A stretch of 64,000 nt of DNA from Linnemannia hyalina (GCA_019671135.1 JAHRHY010000019.1:930001-994000), one strand, 5' to 3'. Numbered from the stretch's first letter, positions 1 to 11,660 are shown. The notes: generated from the sequence alone by a model not told the origin. Numbers and translations: made by a program.

Positions 1-203
1 ATGATAGGGATATCATAGTAGCCCAGACTAACGTACATGTATCGGATACCATAGGCGACCATACGGTTGTCGTTAGGGTCCTTGTCATAGGCCTGACGCA
101 TCTCTCCGTAGGCGACCATGCGTTGAGCCGCTGGGTAAATGGAAGGATGAGTGATCTTGTACGAGTCTGTCATGACCGCGAGGGGAATGTGGCTGAAGTG
201 CAT
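1..203 (-). CDS. Nicotinamide phosphoribosyltransferase-like protein, 5' part (runs off window)
   Basis: The ATG at 203 opens a frame whose residues 11-17 read TDSYKIT, followed by H, P and a YP pair. The TDSYK-V/I-TH...YP signature opens the NAMPT family, which makes NMN from nicotinamide and PRPP in NAD salvage. A further AYGE..R segment and YGIRY fit the same N-terminal domain. Exon 1 is 37-203: at 36 the frame meets GTACGT exactly after YGIRY plus two bases, where the family continues with I/V, so the bases left of 37 are intron. An inner ATG at 173 is possible, but the longer start supplies the hydrophobic stretch that precedes TDSYK in relatives. A consensus TATA element lies about 140 bp upstream. 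The rest of the gene is outside the window, so catalytic residues cannot be checked. A nicotinate phosphoribosyltransferase is less likely because that family starts differently. Confidence 0.68.
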   Translation of the reverse strand, partial: MHFSHIPLAVMTDSYKITHPSIYPAAQRMVAYGEMRQAYDKDPNDNRMVAYGIRYMYVSLGYYDIPI

Positions 204-340
204 TGCAATGAGCTTTGGAGAGTTGAAGACGAGTTTTGTGTGAGTATGTTAATGGAAGTGGAAGGGCGATGCAGGAAGAGTGACGAAGGTGGTGGTAGCG
301 ATGAAAGGAACAAAGAAACAAAAAATTCACAGGAATGGCC

Positions 341-348
341 TATTTATA
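341..348 (-). promoter_or_regulatory. TATA box of the NAMPT-like gene
   Basis: TATAAATA on the minus strand, flanked by GG on both sides, 138 bp upstream of the start codon at 203. Transcription would begin near 310-315, leaving a leader of about 110 nt. The rest of 204-692 holds this promoter and the 3' UTR of the E1 gene; no coding sequence is seen there. Confidence 0.6.
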
Positions 349-692
349 CCTTATCAGCGTGTATTCAGGCACTTTTTGAACTGCATGGTTCCTCCACTCC
401 ACCTGGACTCCCCTAAATCGCCAGTATCCTCCAGGACACGCGTTTCGACAGTGTCAAAAGGGAGCGACGCACCCCTCCCCCTTCCAAGCGCAGTCATCAT
501 CGCGATAAGCACCCGGTTATATCGACGCCATCTACACCTTGACTAATTTTATTCGACGATATACGCATCTCCTTCCTCCACCCACCCACCACGCCACTCC
601 AAACAAAGAACCAAAGCTTGCTTTTGTGTATTGATTTCGTGTTTATTTCAATTGAGGGTGCAACAAATCCTCATGAGGCATCCTGGTGTTCT

Positions 693-3600
693 TTAGCGAA
701 AGTTGACAACAACATAGGGGACCTCGACATCCTCGCCGTCGCGGTCATAGCACACAACCTCGACAGTGAACGACTTGACGTGGGCAGGGATAGGCTTCCT
801 CGACACAGTCTCGACCAACTTCGAGAACTTCATAGGCAGACGCTCCTTCTTCTTGTCCTTCTGCATAAACGACGTGTACAACATGCTCACTCCCGCAGAG
901 ACCATCGCAATGTCGAGCTCATGCTTCTCCTTGAAGTAGTCCAAGAACTCCTGAAGCGTCACGTCTTCGTTGATCTCAAAGCGGTCCCACAGCGTAAACT
1001 CAGTCTCGTGATACTTGAACTTGGGTGCGGCAATGGGCTCCGAGAATCCAAAGAAGGGCAGCGCAAGGTTGACGAATCCGTTCTTGAAATCGTCAATCTT
1101 GCTGCGTCCGTCGATGATCTTGTACAACTCCAGGCAGACCAATCCAGTGACCATGGCGGTAGTAGTAGCAATGGCGGGAATAATACGACCGGCAATGAAC
1201 TTGGTGCGGTGCTTATCGGCAGGGGTGATGCCATAGTTGGATGCACGCAAGTTCGACGTGGCTGTGATAAAGTCGATGTGGAAGTTGGTATCGTCATCCT
1301 TCTCGAACTCAACAGGGTGGAGGCGGTATCCAGCCAAGGTTGAGGGTGCGGGCAAGGTGTCGATCAACTTTTGAAGGTCAGCCTGGTCGCTCTCCTCAGT
1401 GGGCATGCTCTCGCTCTCGGTCACCTGGATCCTGACACCAGACTTGGGCTTGAACTCGGGGACAATGGTGTGAGCAAGAGTCTGGCGGAAGATCTCAGGG
1501 TTGGTCTCGCCCTTCAAGCCATAGTTGAAGGCGTGGAGGTTGGCACCAGCAATGATGAACTCCAAGTGCGAGGGGTCGTCAATGTTGAACTCGAGAGGGG
1601 TTGGGGGACGCTTAGGGGCGCTCCAGAAGAGGGTTCCTGTGGAGGTGACAGAGTCCTTGGGGAAGTTGAACAGGAGCTGCTGGATGTTGTTGTTGAACTG
1701 CTCCTCGAATTGAAGACGGGCCCAGGTGATGCACTCCTCAAAGGTCAACGGCTTGTTCGAGACCAAGAACTTCTCAATGTTCTTCAAGGTCTCGGTGCTG
1801 TTGCCACGGTCCTTCAACAAGCCCTCGATGTAGTTGGGCTGGCTCAAGTACAAGTTGGCGTTCTCGGCAGGCTGCTTGAAGAATCCCTCAAAGGCATCAC
1901 GGGCCCATTGGATGGTGTGCTCGATAGCGTTGGGGAAGTTCTTGAGGGTGCAGAGAGGGATCGAGGTCTCTGGGGGATCCTGGGAAGAAGAGTAAGACTC
2001 GGTCACGAAGGGAACAACGACCTGGACGTTACCCTTAGTACCGAGGGTTCCAGACTCCAACAAGGACTTGCGGAAGTAAACGCAGCGTCTGTCCATGTAC
2101 TTGCGGGCATCCAGGTTGTCCAGGGCGTTGGTGACTCCGTCCAAGTTGGCGAAGAACTCGTCACCGTAGACGTTCTCACTGTCGACACCGACACGCTCCT
2201 CGTAGGCGTGGACATGGCCAATGGTGGCAGGGTTCATCTTGGCAATGGCCATAGCAGCCGAGTGGGACTTCAACTTGCCAACATCAGTGGGGCGGAACAA
2301 AAACTGACGGTTCAAGTTACTCTTTTCGATGGTGTCCATGTCGGTGACGTGAATATGTCCGTTGGGTCCTGTTCCGAGTCCCATCATGGCCCAGTTCTTG
2401 AGCATCTCGCAACCAATGGCTCCAGCACCAACCAAGAACTCTCTAAAGTTCTCGATTCTCTCCTGGAACTCCTTGCCAAAGATTGCAATCTGGGGATCGT
2501 GGCGGGAACCAATAGGCTGGCAGGACTCTTCAGTCAAGGTCACCGACGTGGGGAGGGACTCGAGCGAGTCAAAGTACATCCACTGGTGAATGGGGCTGAA
2601 CTTTCCTGTGCAGGCCTTGAGAACCTCCTGAGCAACAGTTCCTCCGATAACGGCAATCATAGGCGATAAGTCTCCAACAGCCTGGTATGAAAGCTCGAGA
2701 ATCAACTTTTCGTCCAACTCAGCCTACATTCATGCAAGTTAGGTGGGGTTATTAGCTGAGGTCATCGGAGTGAAAGCGCCTTTGGCAAATAGAGAACAAA
2801 TACGATAGTCGCCTAATGTACCTTCTCGGCGGCCTTGTCGTTGATCTCGTTGGCAAGTGCAAAGACCTCCTTGGCATCCTCTGAGTTTCTGGGGCGGGGC
2901 TGACGTCCGTGCTTGGCCTTGAATGCATGAAGGGCCTGGAAACCAACGTGAAGCTGTGCAGGGCGGTCGAACTTTCCGAAATCCGTGATCAAGAACTCTG
3001 GTTTCTGGATCGACTCCTTGAGGCTCAACTATTTGATTTAGCGTCGGCAAGTGCAGGGTTAAGGTTAAATTCTAGAGTTGCGAATTAAACGAAAATAATG
3101 TGATTATGGAACATTTGAAGCGATTACTTACAAAGTCGACCAGCTTGGGCATCTTGACCTGCTGGAAGAGACCGCCGCGAACATAGTTGCCGAGGTCAGA
3201 GGTATCGCCGATCGAGAAGGTGTATGGTCCAAGAACCTTGATCTTTCTGGGGGCGCAGCCGTTCAAAGCCTCCATGCCGTTGATCTCGACAAAGGTGACG
3301 TGGTCGCCATCCTCAAGACCGTGACGGGTCTCGTCCAGGCAAGTGACAATACCTTCACTCTCTGTAGAGATCTCTGCAATCATACCAGACAAGGCCTCCT
3401 CGCCTGTGACATCAAGCACGGCGAATCCCTTGCCAAAGTCGTTGAAGGCGGAAGCGAAGAGACCGTGAACCTCCGCAGAGATGAAGTGGATGTTGTGAGC
3501 GTGTGCGAACTCGTTGATCTCCAGCTGCTTTTCTAATGAGGACTCGGTCATGACGATAACCTACATGTGGCGAGTGACGAGTGATTCGCACAAACAGATT

Positions 3601-4770
3601 CAGGGGTCAGATTTCCACAATGTATCGCGAAATACCTACACTCATGCAAGCCGAATCAAAGCGTGTCGGCGTGGGGGTCTCAGGTTGATTTTCATGTGTT
3701 GACGATGTTGTTCGTACCTTGAACTGAGACAACTTGTCGGTTGTCAACTCTCCTTCCAAGACGCGGATGGGGACATATGCGTTCAACTCGGCCAAACGAG
3801 GTCTGGAAACAACATCGCGGGGCTTGCCAATATCACCCGTGGTCAAGAAGAACTAAAAACGACACAACCCAAAAGAGCAAAATCAAACAAACAAACAAAA
3901 CAGAAGGAAAGGTTAGAAGGGGACGCCAAGGTCAACAAATTGAGTCATTCAGGGTGAGAAGGAAGTGGCCAAGGGGTTGTTGGTCTGCTTATTACTTGAT
4001 AACTAATAATCGCAGTAACAGCAACAAGTACATGGCATCATCGATATCGACATAGAAGGTCCATTTGTATCCGTGAGAAAAAATAAAAATGGGATGGATG
4101 GATGCATTCATTACCTGGGTGGATAAGTCTGTGAGCTCGACGGGAGCGGGGTCATAGAGGGTCACACTCTTGACACCGGCAAGAACGATGTTCTTGGCTG
4201 CGCGTCAAACAGAAAGGCGCAATGATATAGGGAAAGGATATGGAACAAAAAGAACAGAAAAACAACGATTAACAATCACGCGTCATGATATCGCCTTTCG
4301 TCTTTGTTTCGAAGGATCCTTCTCGAGTCCACCGAAGACAGCAGTGCCCGCTTTGCGCGTTTGTTTGCTAGCTTGTGTACTATGTTATTGGCGTGCTTAC
4401 CAATTTCGATACCCAAGCCCTTGAGTCCAATGATCAGAATGTTGGAAGTACTCATCTTCTTCATGGCCTCATGTCCAAGGACATACCTAACAGGCAATAA
4501 AGAAAACGGTAGGGTGAGTTCATAGAAGTAAGAGACACCTTTTGAGGGATATGAGGCACACGGGGACCCGAGTCGGGAGTGAGTGGGGGCGCAGGTGGTG
4601 ATGGGGTGGTGGTGGCGGCGGTCGTGGCGAGTGTCCGCAGTATGTGTCGAGTTTGGCTTGGCAGGTGTGAGAATTGTACATAATGTTCCAGAGGGTTCTA
4701 TGGAAAAGCAGACTTACAACTGACGCGAGTAGAGGCCCTCGTCAATGACGTTCTCCTTTTCGATGTCCAT
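693..4770 (-). CDS. UBA1: Ubiquitin-activating enzyme E1
   Basis: Activates ubiquitin with ATP and carries it as a thioester for transfer to E2 enzymes, in cytosol and nucleus. Seven exons join in phase to 1007 codons: 4718-4770, 4401-4486, 4115-4197, 3718-3852, 3132-3560, 2822-3028 and 693-2723. The N-terminal half has the inactive adenylation repeat (IDEGLYSRQ, then YVLGHEAM and GLKGLGIEI). The active half has the nucleotide loop [12 protein letters not shown], then the catalytic cysteine in [15 protein letters not shown] at about residue 589, and ends in a ubiquitin-fold domain closing with EVPYV...NFR. Length is close to the usual 1020-1060. Introns all have GT-AG ends. The large antisense reading frames inside exon 7 are shadows caused by its codon bias. 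A CACGTG lies about 180 bp upstream of the ATG. Identification is secure; exon borders follow splice sites and family alignment. Confidence 0.97.
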
Positions 4771-5250
4771 GTTGAGAATGTAAAGTGGGGTGTGAGTAAA
4801 ATGAGATAGGATATATACGGGAACAAAAAGAAAAAGAAAAAAACGAGGGTGTGTGTGTGTGTGGCGGTTGTGTCGTGAAAGTGATGAATGGAGAACAAAA
4901 GAAGCAAAGGGGTAGAGGGAGTCTTTTATTTGGCAGGGAATGCCACTGATCACGTGCACACAGCCACGCCTCTGTTTCAAAGCGAAGCCCTCCCTTCGAT
5001 TAGCTTCTTCTGCAGAACAACCAAGCAGATCGCAGAGCTAAGAGGAACGAACTAAGTGTGCCAGGCCAGCTCTGGTACAACCAGTTTTAAGACACAAAGA
5101 CCCACTCAAGGATCGCTGCGGATCCACTCCCAATCTTCTTTTAAAGGCTGATACCCTCAGTCCTTGCGTGCTCTCCAACTTAATTATGCTCGATGCTAGG
5201 AAACCAAAAACTAGAGCTACCCATACTCTCACAGCCACTTCCTTACATAT
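4771..5250. promoter_or_regulatory. UBA1 upstream region with CACGTG and GT run
   Basis: This stretch holds the E1 promoter. It contains a GT dinucleotide run near 4849-4862, an AT-rich TATATAT at about 4811-4817 on the minus strand that may be too close to the ATG to be the TATA box, and a palindromic CACGTG at 4951-4956 inside GATCACGTGC. Towards 5200 it grades into the diverged flank of the inverted repeat. No coding sequence is seen. Confidence 0.4.
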
Positions 5251-5728
5251 TAATTTGACCCGCTGTTCCTTGCCGCCGATACCAATCAACGACGCCAATG
5301 ACCCGGCGTCACATTGCCTCGGTCTAAACCAGCCCTTCCATGCCTCATTTGAATACGGCCAGGGTTCCCGAGCCTATACCAACTCTGTCAGCTTGTCAAC
5401 CATCAGTCTAACCCCACCTACCGAGACCCTCAACTTTGAGGGCGCCTTCGAGAACCTATTCAAGCTGGCCAAATTTGATCCAACTGCTCTGGCGCTCTGC
5501 AAGGACATTGACTTGCCAATGGTACCCCCTTTCCATGCGGGTCTGTTGTCGTATCTCTTGCGTCTGGAAGCACTTGGACGATTGGACGATTGGCCTTGCT
5601 TGTTTGGGCAGGGGAACTCGTTTGTGCTACACTTGATTGACAAGATGCAGGGACGGGTCGTGTTCCCCGAGGATAGCGAGAACGAGAAGGTGATCTGGGA
5701 CAAGCGGCGGAATGAAACCAGTGCCTAG
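5251..5728 (+). pseudogene. Inverted-repeat copy A of an unknown 3'-terminal exon, ended early by TAG
   Basis: The reading frame matches the minus-strand ORF at 8142-8655 residue for residue over about 150 residues, from INDANDPASH to RRNETSA. Copy A then meets TAG at 5726-5728 where copy B has TGG (Trp), and the remaining C-terminal codons are diverged. I do not recognise the protein; it has no membrane segment or nucleotide motif, and looks like the C-terminal part of a larger globular protein. No good start codon lies in the homologous part. Homology continues more weakly upstream to about 5200 and downstream to about 5765. It reads as a dead duplicate. Confidence 0.6.
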
Positions 5729-6029
5729 CTCATGACCAAGATGGTGCGATCTCAACGCAGCAAACAGCAACATTGATATCAAGGAGAGCGGGTAATGGGC
5801 TCTGCCATGGGTCAGTCAAATGTAGTTCTTATTTTGTTGCCTAAAAATGGAAGTCACTAATCCGTCTACTGCCTTGTGAGATTGTGATATCATTCCCTTG
5901 CGGCAATTCATGCTGATCGCTTTCGCTTTGTTTTTTTCTCTCACACTCTGTCTCTCTGCCCCCTCATCGCCCTACCTAATTCTTTTCTCTTCCTTCTCAC
6001 TTCACTTTGCATCACTCGCATCGCCCGCG

Positions 6030-7320
6030 TCCCTGCTCGCCATGTCTTTGCCACCAACCTCTTGCGACAGCCTCAGCCGACCCTGCCTATCCTGACCCCC
6101 CTGCTGAGCCCACGTCTACGGAGTTTGCTTCTTTCCAGACAATCGCTGTCAACCTAGTCTTTACCCAGCCACCTCTAGGCTGTGGTGGAATCCCGACAAG
6201 CGCTGCACGGAACCAGTCTGGATTTCTTCCAACTTGCTGCGGGCTGCTTCCGTAGCACGGATGTGGAGATCCGTGTAGACCCCGATTCTCTAGACAACAA
6301 TTGACTTCGCCTCCATGGGCAATACTCGCTGGGTTGTGCCTTTATCGACATTGGAGAGAATGGCGCCTAGTATCGGATGTCTTTCATTTCTCAACAACCC
6401 CTACGACCATGCCGATAGCAACCAGCTCCTTTCGGTTCTGAATCTCGCCTTCGACGACTCAAGAATCCGATCGCTTCCTATATCCAACTGCTCGTATCCC
6501 CTGGGGGTCCTTCTCCATAACTGTCCTGACACCTTACAGTCTCTCGCGATCTCTGGAGCGCGTTCGGGGATCGGCCCTCATACACGCGGATTGTTGATTG
6601 CGTCGACTAGATTGGTGGAACTGGGACTTGAGCTCATTCGGATGCCTGTTACGGACTGGGTCAACGTTTTGGCGAACAGGAGATTTTCGTGGACCGTCAA
6701 CATTCGCGCTCGATGCATATTCGAGTAGGGGCTATTGGCGCACCAGGAACTACGGGAATTACTTTTAGAGCGGATCCTGGATACGTTCGACGGATCATGG
6801 CTGGTCAAGGTTCTTACCGTGACCTCGTGGCTCTTGACTGGTTCTTTCAGCATTTTCTTCCAATCATGACGATTCTGCAGTCGATCGATATCTCACGAAC
6901 GCAGGGCAACAATGGAACACTGGTGGCAGAACTGTTGACAGAGCACACCGACAACTTGAGGACGGTCAAGATCTCTTCGACTACGCCTAACTGAATGATG
7001 TTGTTCTTGGATCGAATGCCCGACACCGCCACCAACCTCCACGTTGCGCCTGTTAATTGGAACGGGATCTTTGAGGGAATCATTCTCAACAGGTCGAACA
7101 TTTTGACACACCTGATCATGGTCGTCCAGTGCTCTCACCTTCAAGAACCTCGCTATCACAACCACTATCCTGGACGGGTCGTGCAAAATGCGCTATTTGA
7201 GACTGATTGGACCCACAGCCAACTTAGGATCCTCCACATTCGCGGGGCAGGCTTTGGGCAAGTAGAGTCTGTCTATCATCCCGTGCCTCCCCCTGGACTG
7301 GCTATTATCGTCGACAAGCG
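6030..7320 (+). pseudogene. Degraded LRR (F-box-like) protein gene
   Basis: Leucine-rich pieces lie in successive different frames. A segment near 6165-6235 includes LWWNPDKRCTEPVWISSNLL. One frame from 6315 to 6728 contains LQSLAISG and LVELGLELIRM-type repeats. Another near 6730-6790 contains LLAHQELRELLLERILDTF. Further pieces include ILQSIDIS and LRTVKIS (frame ending 6994) and LRILHIRGAGF near 7220. The spacing of L-x-x-L-x-I suggests leucine-rich repeats of the F-box type that is abundant in such fungi, but no F-box motif itself is clear. Stops and frameshifts at about 6250, 6728 and 6994 lack convincing splice sites, so the gene looks dead. It sits between the arms of the inverted repeat. 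Confidence 0.5.
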
Positions 7321-7387
7321 GAGTTCTTGTGTGTTACATTGTGTTGTGGTGGGAGTGAGGACGATGAACGTTCCCCATGTTCGCCTA

Positions 7388-7410
7388 TATATATTTCAAA
7401 GAAATATATA
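7388..7410. repeat. Perfect AT-rich hairpin
   Basis: TATATATTTC and GAAATATATA form a perfect 10-bp stem around an AAA loop. It lies just downstream of the LRR pseudogene, so it may be part of its old 3' end or a site of instability. Confidence 0.7.
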
Positions 7411-7890
7411 CCGCATGTTCACAGTTTTCAAATTGCTTTAGTACAACCAATGTGGGTATGATTGGCGAAGTTCTGGCGCCATTGCATTCTTCCCTATATA
7501 CAGCACAACTTTATTTAAGAAATAAAGGCAGCATTGCTAGTACGGGTCCTCGCATACCGCCGGAAAAGAAACCCATACCATGCCATCATGTCGATGGTGT
7601 CGCATGTGATCTGTACAATTGTTGTCTTTCTTTTCTCGTGCACATTGTCCCGCATAGTCAATTGCTCCATTACAATCATCAAAAGATAACAAAGAGGTAT
7701 ACCTACTCGCGCCTTGAAGCTTTGCAGGATAGCAATGCAGTTACTTGTCATTGGGCCTGAGGCACAGGGAACGGTGAGGAGAAAAGTAGGCAAAAGAGTT
7801 TCTTCACAGTGAAACGGTATGGTACCAGAAGTTGTAGTGATTGCTCTAGTGAGAAACAACATCCATTTTTATTCTTTTTTTCGGTTGCAT

Positions 7891-7961
7891 GGAGGAAAAA
7901 AACATGAAGGGAAAAAACATGAAGGAAAAAAAATATCAAGGAAAAACATCAAGGAAAGGGA
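7891..7961. repeat. Short imperfect tandem repeat (GGAAAAAACAT(G/C)AAG type)
   Basis: Four to five copies of a 14-16 bp purine-rich unit, alternating ATGAAGG and ATCAAGG, follow one another. Small reading frames across it are low-complexity artefacts. Confidence 0.65.
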
Positions 7962-8141
7962 AATGAATGTGTGCGACACGTGCGGAGCGAGCTGATTGGG
8001 TGGTGTAAAAAATACAACAGCCAAGAACGGGCGAGTCGGTGTCCCAGCCATTTTTCGAATCAGTGATTAGACAGAGCGCGTTCGCGTTAAGTCGGATTTT
8101 TCACTTTATCCTGATCTGTCTGGTTCGTCTAAATCTCTACA

Positions 8142-8655
8142 TTAGTCGCGCTGGGGCCGCCTCATCTTAGTCTTGAGCCAGGCACTGGTTTCATTCCGCC
8201 GCTTGTCCCAGATCACCTTCTCGTTCTCGCTATCCTCGGGGAACACGACCCGTCCCTGCATCTTGTCAATCAAGTGTAGCACAAACGAGTTCCCCTGCCC
8301 AAACAAGCAAGGCCAATCGTCCAATCGTCCAAGTGCTTCCAGACGCAAGAGATACGACAACAGACCCGCATGGAAAGGGGGTACCATTGGCAAGTCAATG
8401 TCCTTGCAGAGCGCCAGAGCAGTTGGATCAAATTTGGCCAGCTTGAATAGGTTCTCGAAGGCGCCCTCAAAGTTGAGGGTCTCGGTAGGTGGGGTTAGAC
8501 TGATGGTTGACAAGCTGACAGAGTTGGTATAGGCTCGGGAACCCTGGCCGTATTCAAATGAGGCATGGAAGGGCTGGTTTAGACCGAGGCAATGTGACGC
8601 CGGGTCATTGGCGTCGTTGATTGGCATCGGTGGCAATGAACAGCGGGTCAAATTA
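8142..8655 (-). CDS. Unknown protein, 3'-terminal exon (inverted-repeat copy B)
   Basis: An open frame of about 170 codons ends with TAA at 8142-8144, the C-terminus being WLKTKMRRPQRD. The frame upstream of 8655 has no ATG, only a TTG at 8735. CATAG directly precedes the homologous part and could be a 3' splice site, so this is best read as the last exon of a spliced gene, or a fragment. The first internal Met is in PMPINDAND near 8625. Content is mixed globular: an FENLFKLAKFD helix, LLSYLLRLEALGRLDDWP, and a charged C-terminus. Function unknown. Copy A at 5251-5728 has the Trp codon near the end replaced by a stop. It may be intact or a pseudogene; upstream exons could not be placed. Confidence 0.4.
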
Positions 8656-11633
8656 CTATGCAGGGAGTGGTAGTGAGTGGAGGGGTCGTTCTTATGTTTG
8701 GTTGGTATGTTGTAAAGAGATAGAGAGCGGATCAAAAGATGAAAAAAAAGTGTCCCTGTCTATTTAAGACAGCGACGCAATGGGATCATGTTAGAGCAAG
8801 TGAACTGGAAAAAAGACTGTTAATGAACAGTAGAACAATAAAATGACCACAGACAAATGGACACACGCTAGGGGTGCCCACCTTTTCTTTTCCACGTCAG
8901 ATGGACCCAGATGGCGCGCTTGCTGTGACAACGTTTTTTATGGACCATATGATTAATCGAAAAAACGTACTGTAGAGAAGAGGAGAATGGGAAGAATGAA
9001 CACTGGTCCGAAAGGGATGCCAGGATGAAAAGATGTCCCTGAGTGGACGAGAAACAGACAAAGAGGCGCCCAACGGTTAACAGTCTCCACAAATAAAATG
9101 GTGCCGTTAGAGTGCCATCTGCCATTTTTCATACCAGAATAGAACTGAACACTTAAGGTCATCTGCTATAGTAGTTAACATTTTTTCGAGGGTTCGTCTG
9201 GCCCACTTGATCCTTATTCACATCGCTCTAGTTTGCGCATCCCTACATGATCCGTTTGGCCTTGCTCCAACATACGCTCATGTCAGCAGCATAGCTTTCA
9301 TCTCCTTTATTTTGCTGTCTGTGAGTGAAGAAGCGGAGGGAAGGGTGGATTTCAAAGCACAGCTCTTGTTCTTCAGACTGAGGTTCCGGTTCAGACCAGC
9401 GTTTGAGATCTCCTGGACCCAACTGAGCTTTTTTTTTTCTTTGTGTCTGTCTGCGTGACAGTGTGTTGTACCTGTAGTTCAGTTCCAACGGATAATGGTC
9501 CTGTCGTAAGGCGATGAATAATCGTCTGTCCTTGTTGTCTCGAACCATCTCCACAGCCAAGCCATGTTCCATATTCCCATCCATCCCATCCTTCCTCCCT
9601 CTCGGTCCACTTTCTTTTGCTTGTTTTCTTTGATTATTGCAAGCTTGAAATAGACACTCTTCTCTCCCTCTTTCTCTTTCATCAGTCTGAGCTATTCTTT
9701 TTTCTTTTTTCTTTCTCACAAACAACGTACAAGGATGCTGTCCCCTGAAAATATAAACCGCGACAGGAAGATGACTATCATGGCTCAAAATCGTAAGTTT
9801 AAATCTCTCCCTTTGCTCCAATGAAATCGGGGGTGGTCCATGCCCTGACATGGTGCGCTGATCCTTGTTTTCTGAGAGTGTTCCCCCCTCTCCCCTTCCT
9901 CTATGCCTCACGACCCTTTTGCCCATCCCCTAGCGAGTCCTCATCTTCTCCAAGTTACTGCTTTTGTGTGCGTGTGTTGTTCTCCTTTTTTTTGTTCTAA
10001 TTTTCCGTTGAGAGACCACTCAAGGATGTCGTCAAGATAAGAGACTCAAAGAGGGGGCTCGACAGAAAAGATGGGACGTTGAGGAGGCAGAGTCAGAGAG
10101 ACAAAGACAGAATAGAGGCCTCTGGCGTGCATTTCCATCTACCTCTCTGTATGTGGCCATACACCCCCCTATTCATTATGCCGTTTGGGCCCTCTTCTGA
10201 CCGTGGAAGGAGTGCGGATGTTGTGGAGTAAAAAAATACGCCCAAGAGTGTCTCTCGTGAATCCCCTTCCGTGCTCTTACTCTCGGTCCCGCACAAACAT
10301 GGCCCCCATTCATCCCTTAACTTTTTTTTCCTCTGCTGATCGATGGTGACCCCTCCCTTGTCACTCCTCTTTGATTTTCATACTCTCATTTTCTCTCCAT
10401 CTGCTCCATTCTTTTAGGAACTGAAGCCAATAAGTCCTTCATCTTCCTCCTTCTCCTTCCCCTTGTTTATTGTTCATTCGGTTCAAGGTTGTTGTTGTGT
10501 CTGTTCAGAAAAAAAGGGAGGCTAACCGGGACCTCGGGAGCACAAGATGCGGAGACACAAGGTGCGGGGACCCGGCGAGTGATATGAACTAGTGATATTA
10601 ATAACAAGAGGAGCGAAAGGGCATTTCGGGTTTTCAGGAGCAGGCACATGAAGACACAGCGTTGAAGATACACTTTCATTTGAGGCGCGACGCATCTGAT
10701 ACTCTACGAAATGAAGCCAATGGGTCGCGCCAAAATGATGTCGATGGCGATGATAATAATGAGCGATGATGACATGATGGCCACGATGGTGACCCCAGTT
10801 ATTCATTGAGCCTTAAGTACGGTGGGGATGAGCATGGCCGAAGCTCCTTGCGGATAAATGGAAATGACGAACAATCGCGCTCCCATGATTGAAGAACAAG
10901 AGCGTACAATGAAGTGAATTGAGCGCACGAAATCGTACACAGTGGAAGCATATGAAAGAGATACAAGTGAGCGAGAGGAAGAGAGTTCTCGATACTGATC
11001 CCTATAATCAACATCAATGAGTTCTTTGTTTGATGATTGTTTTGACGCATGCATGTTGGTGAAGGAAAAAATGACCGACCGAACCCCCTCGTTCGCTTAT
11101 GCTCATCTCCCTTTTATTTCAAAACGGGTGTGTCTGTGTGTGCGTGCGTACGTGTTTTACGACTTGGAGTTGTGTGGAGGGAAAAATGTCGTCTCCTGGC
11201 TATTGTGCCGTGCATTTGAATCCGTCTTTTCTTTTCTTTCCCTTGCCGTCTCCTTTCTTTGTTGACAAAACAACTTTCACTCCTTGTAAAGAAAGAAAAT
11301 GAGAAGAAAGAAGCCTTTTGTTTGACATTTACACTTGTGCACACACCATGGGTCATCCACACCATGAACACCGCTTTTTTATTCCTTAGTGAGTCTAATT
11401 CAGTCGATGATTTTCTTGTGTCGTGTTTTAGTGTTTTGGCGGCAGAAGCAAAAGCAGAGTACAAAAGGGGAACCGCGATCCTCCCTTTTCTCCCTCTTTC
11501 GCTTTTCTAAGCTTCACCTGCTCCTGATTCTTCCTGCTCTCGGACACATATACAACATTCACTCCCTTTCATTCATCTTCCTTGCTTAGTCTCAACTCTG
11601 TTCATCTTTTTTTTCACACTCACTCGTCCTTCA

Positions 11634-11660
11634 CGCACACACACACGCACACACACACAC
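11634..11660. repeat. (CA)n microsatellite
   Basis: A CA dinucleotide run of about 13 units with one CG interruption, in the promoter of the gene at 12,347. Confidence 0.85.

Larger units (their letters stand above)
5251..8655. repeat. Inverted repeat: arms 5251-5765 (+) and 8142-8655 (-)
   Basis: Positions 5251-5726 align to 8655-8180 with no gaps. Only three differences are seen in the first 30 bases, and none by eye from about 5283 to 5726; peptides from several reading frames are identical in both arms. Outside this core the arms are still alignable but clearly diverged. The spacer of about 2.4 kb holds a broken LRR-like gene. No target-site duplication or transposase was found. Confidence 0.85.

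Noticed and set aside
618..2669. Large plus-strand reading frames of 241 and 432 codons opposite UBA1
   Set aside because: They are antisense shadows of exon 7, whose biased codons leave the opposite strand open; Val/Leu-rich with no domain.
9243..9926. 227-codon minus-strand frame
   Set aside because: Low-complexity R/K/E-rich translation of a CT-rich region; no domain, no splice pattern, no leader.
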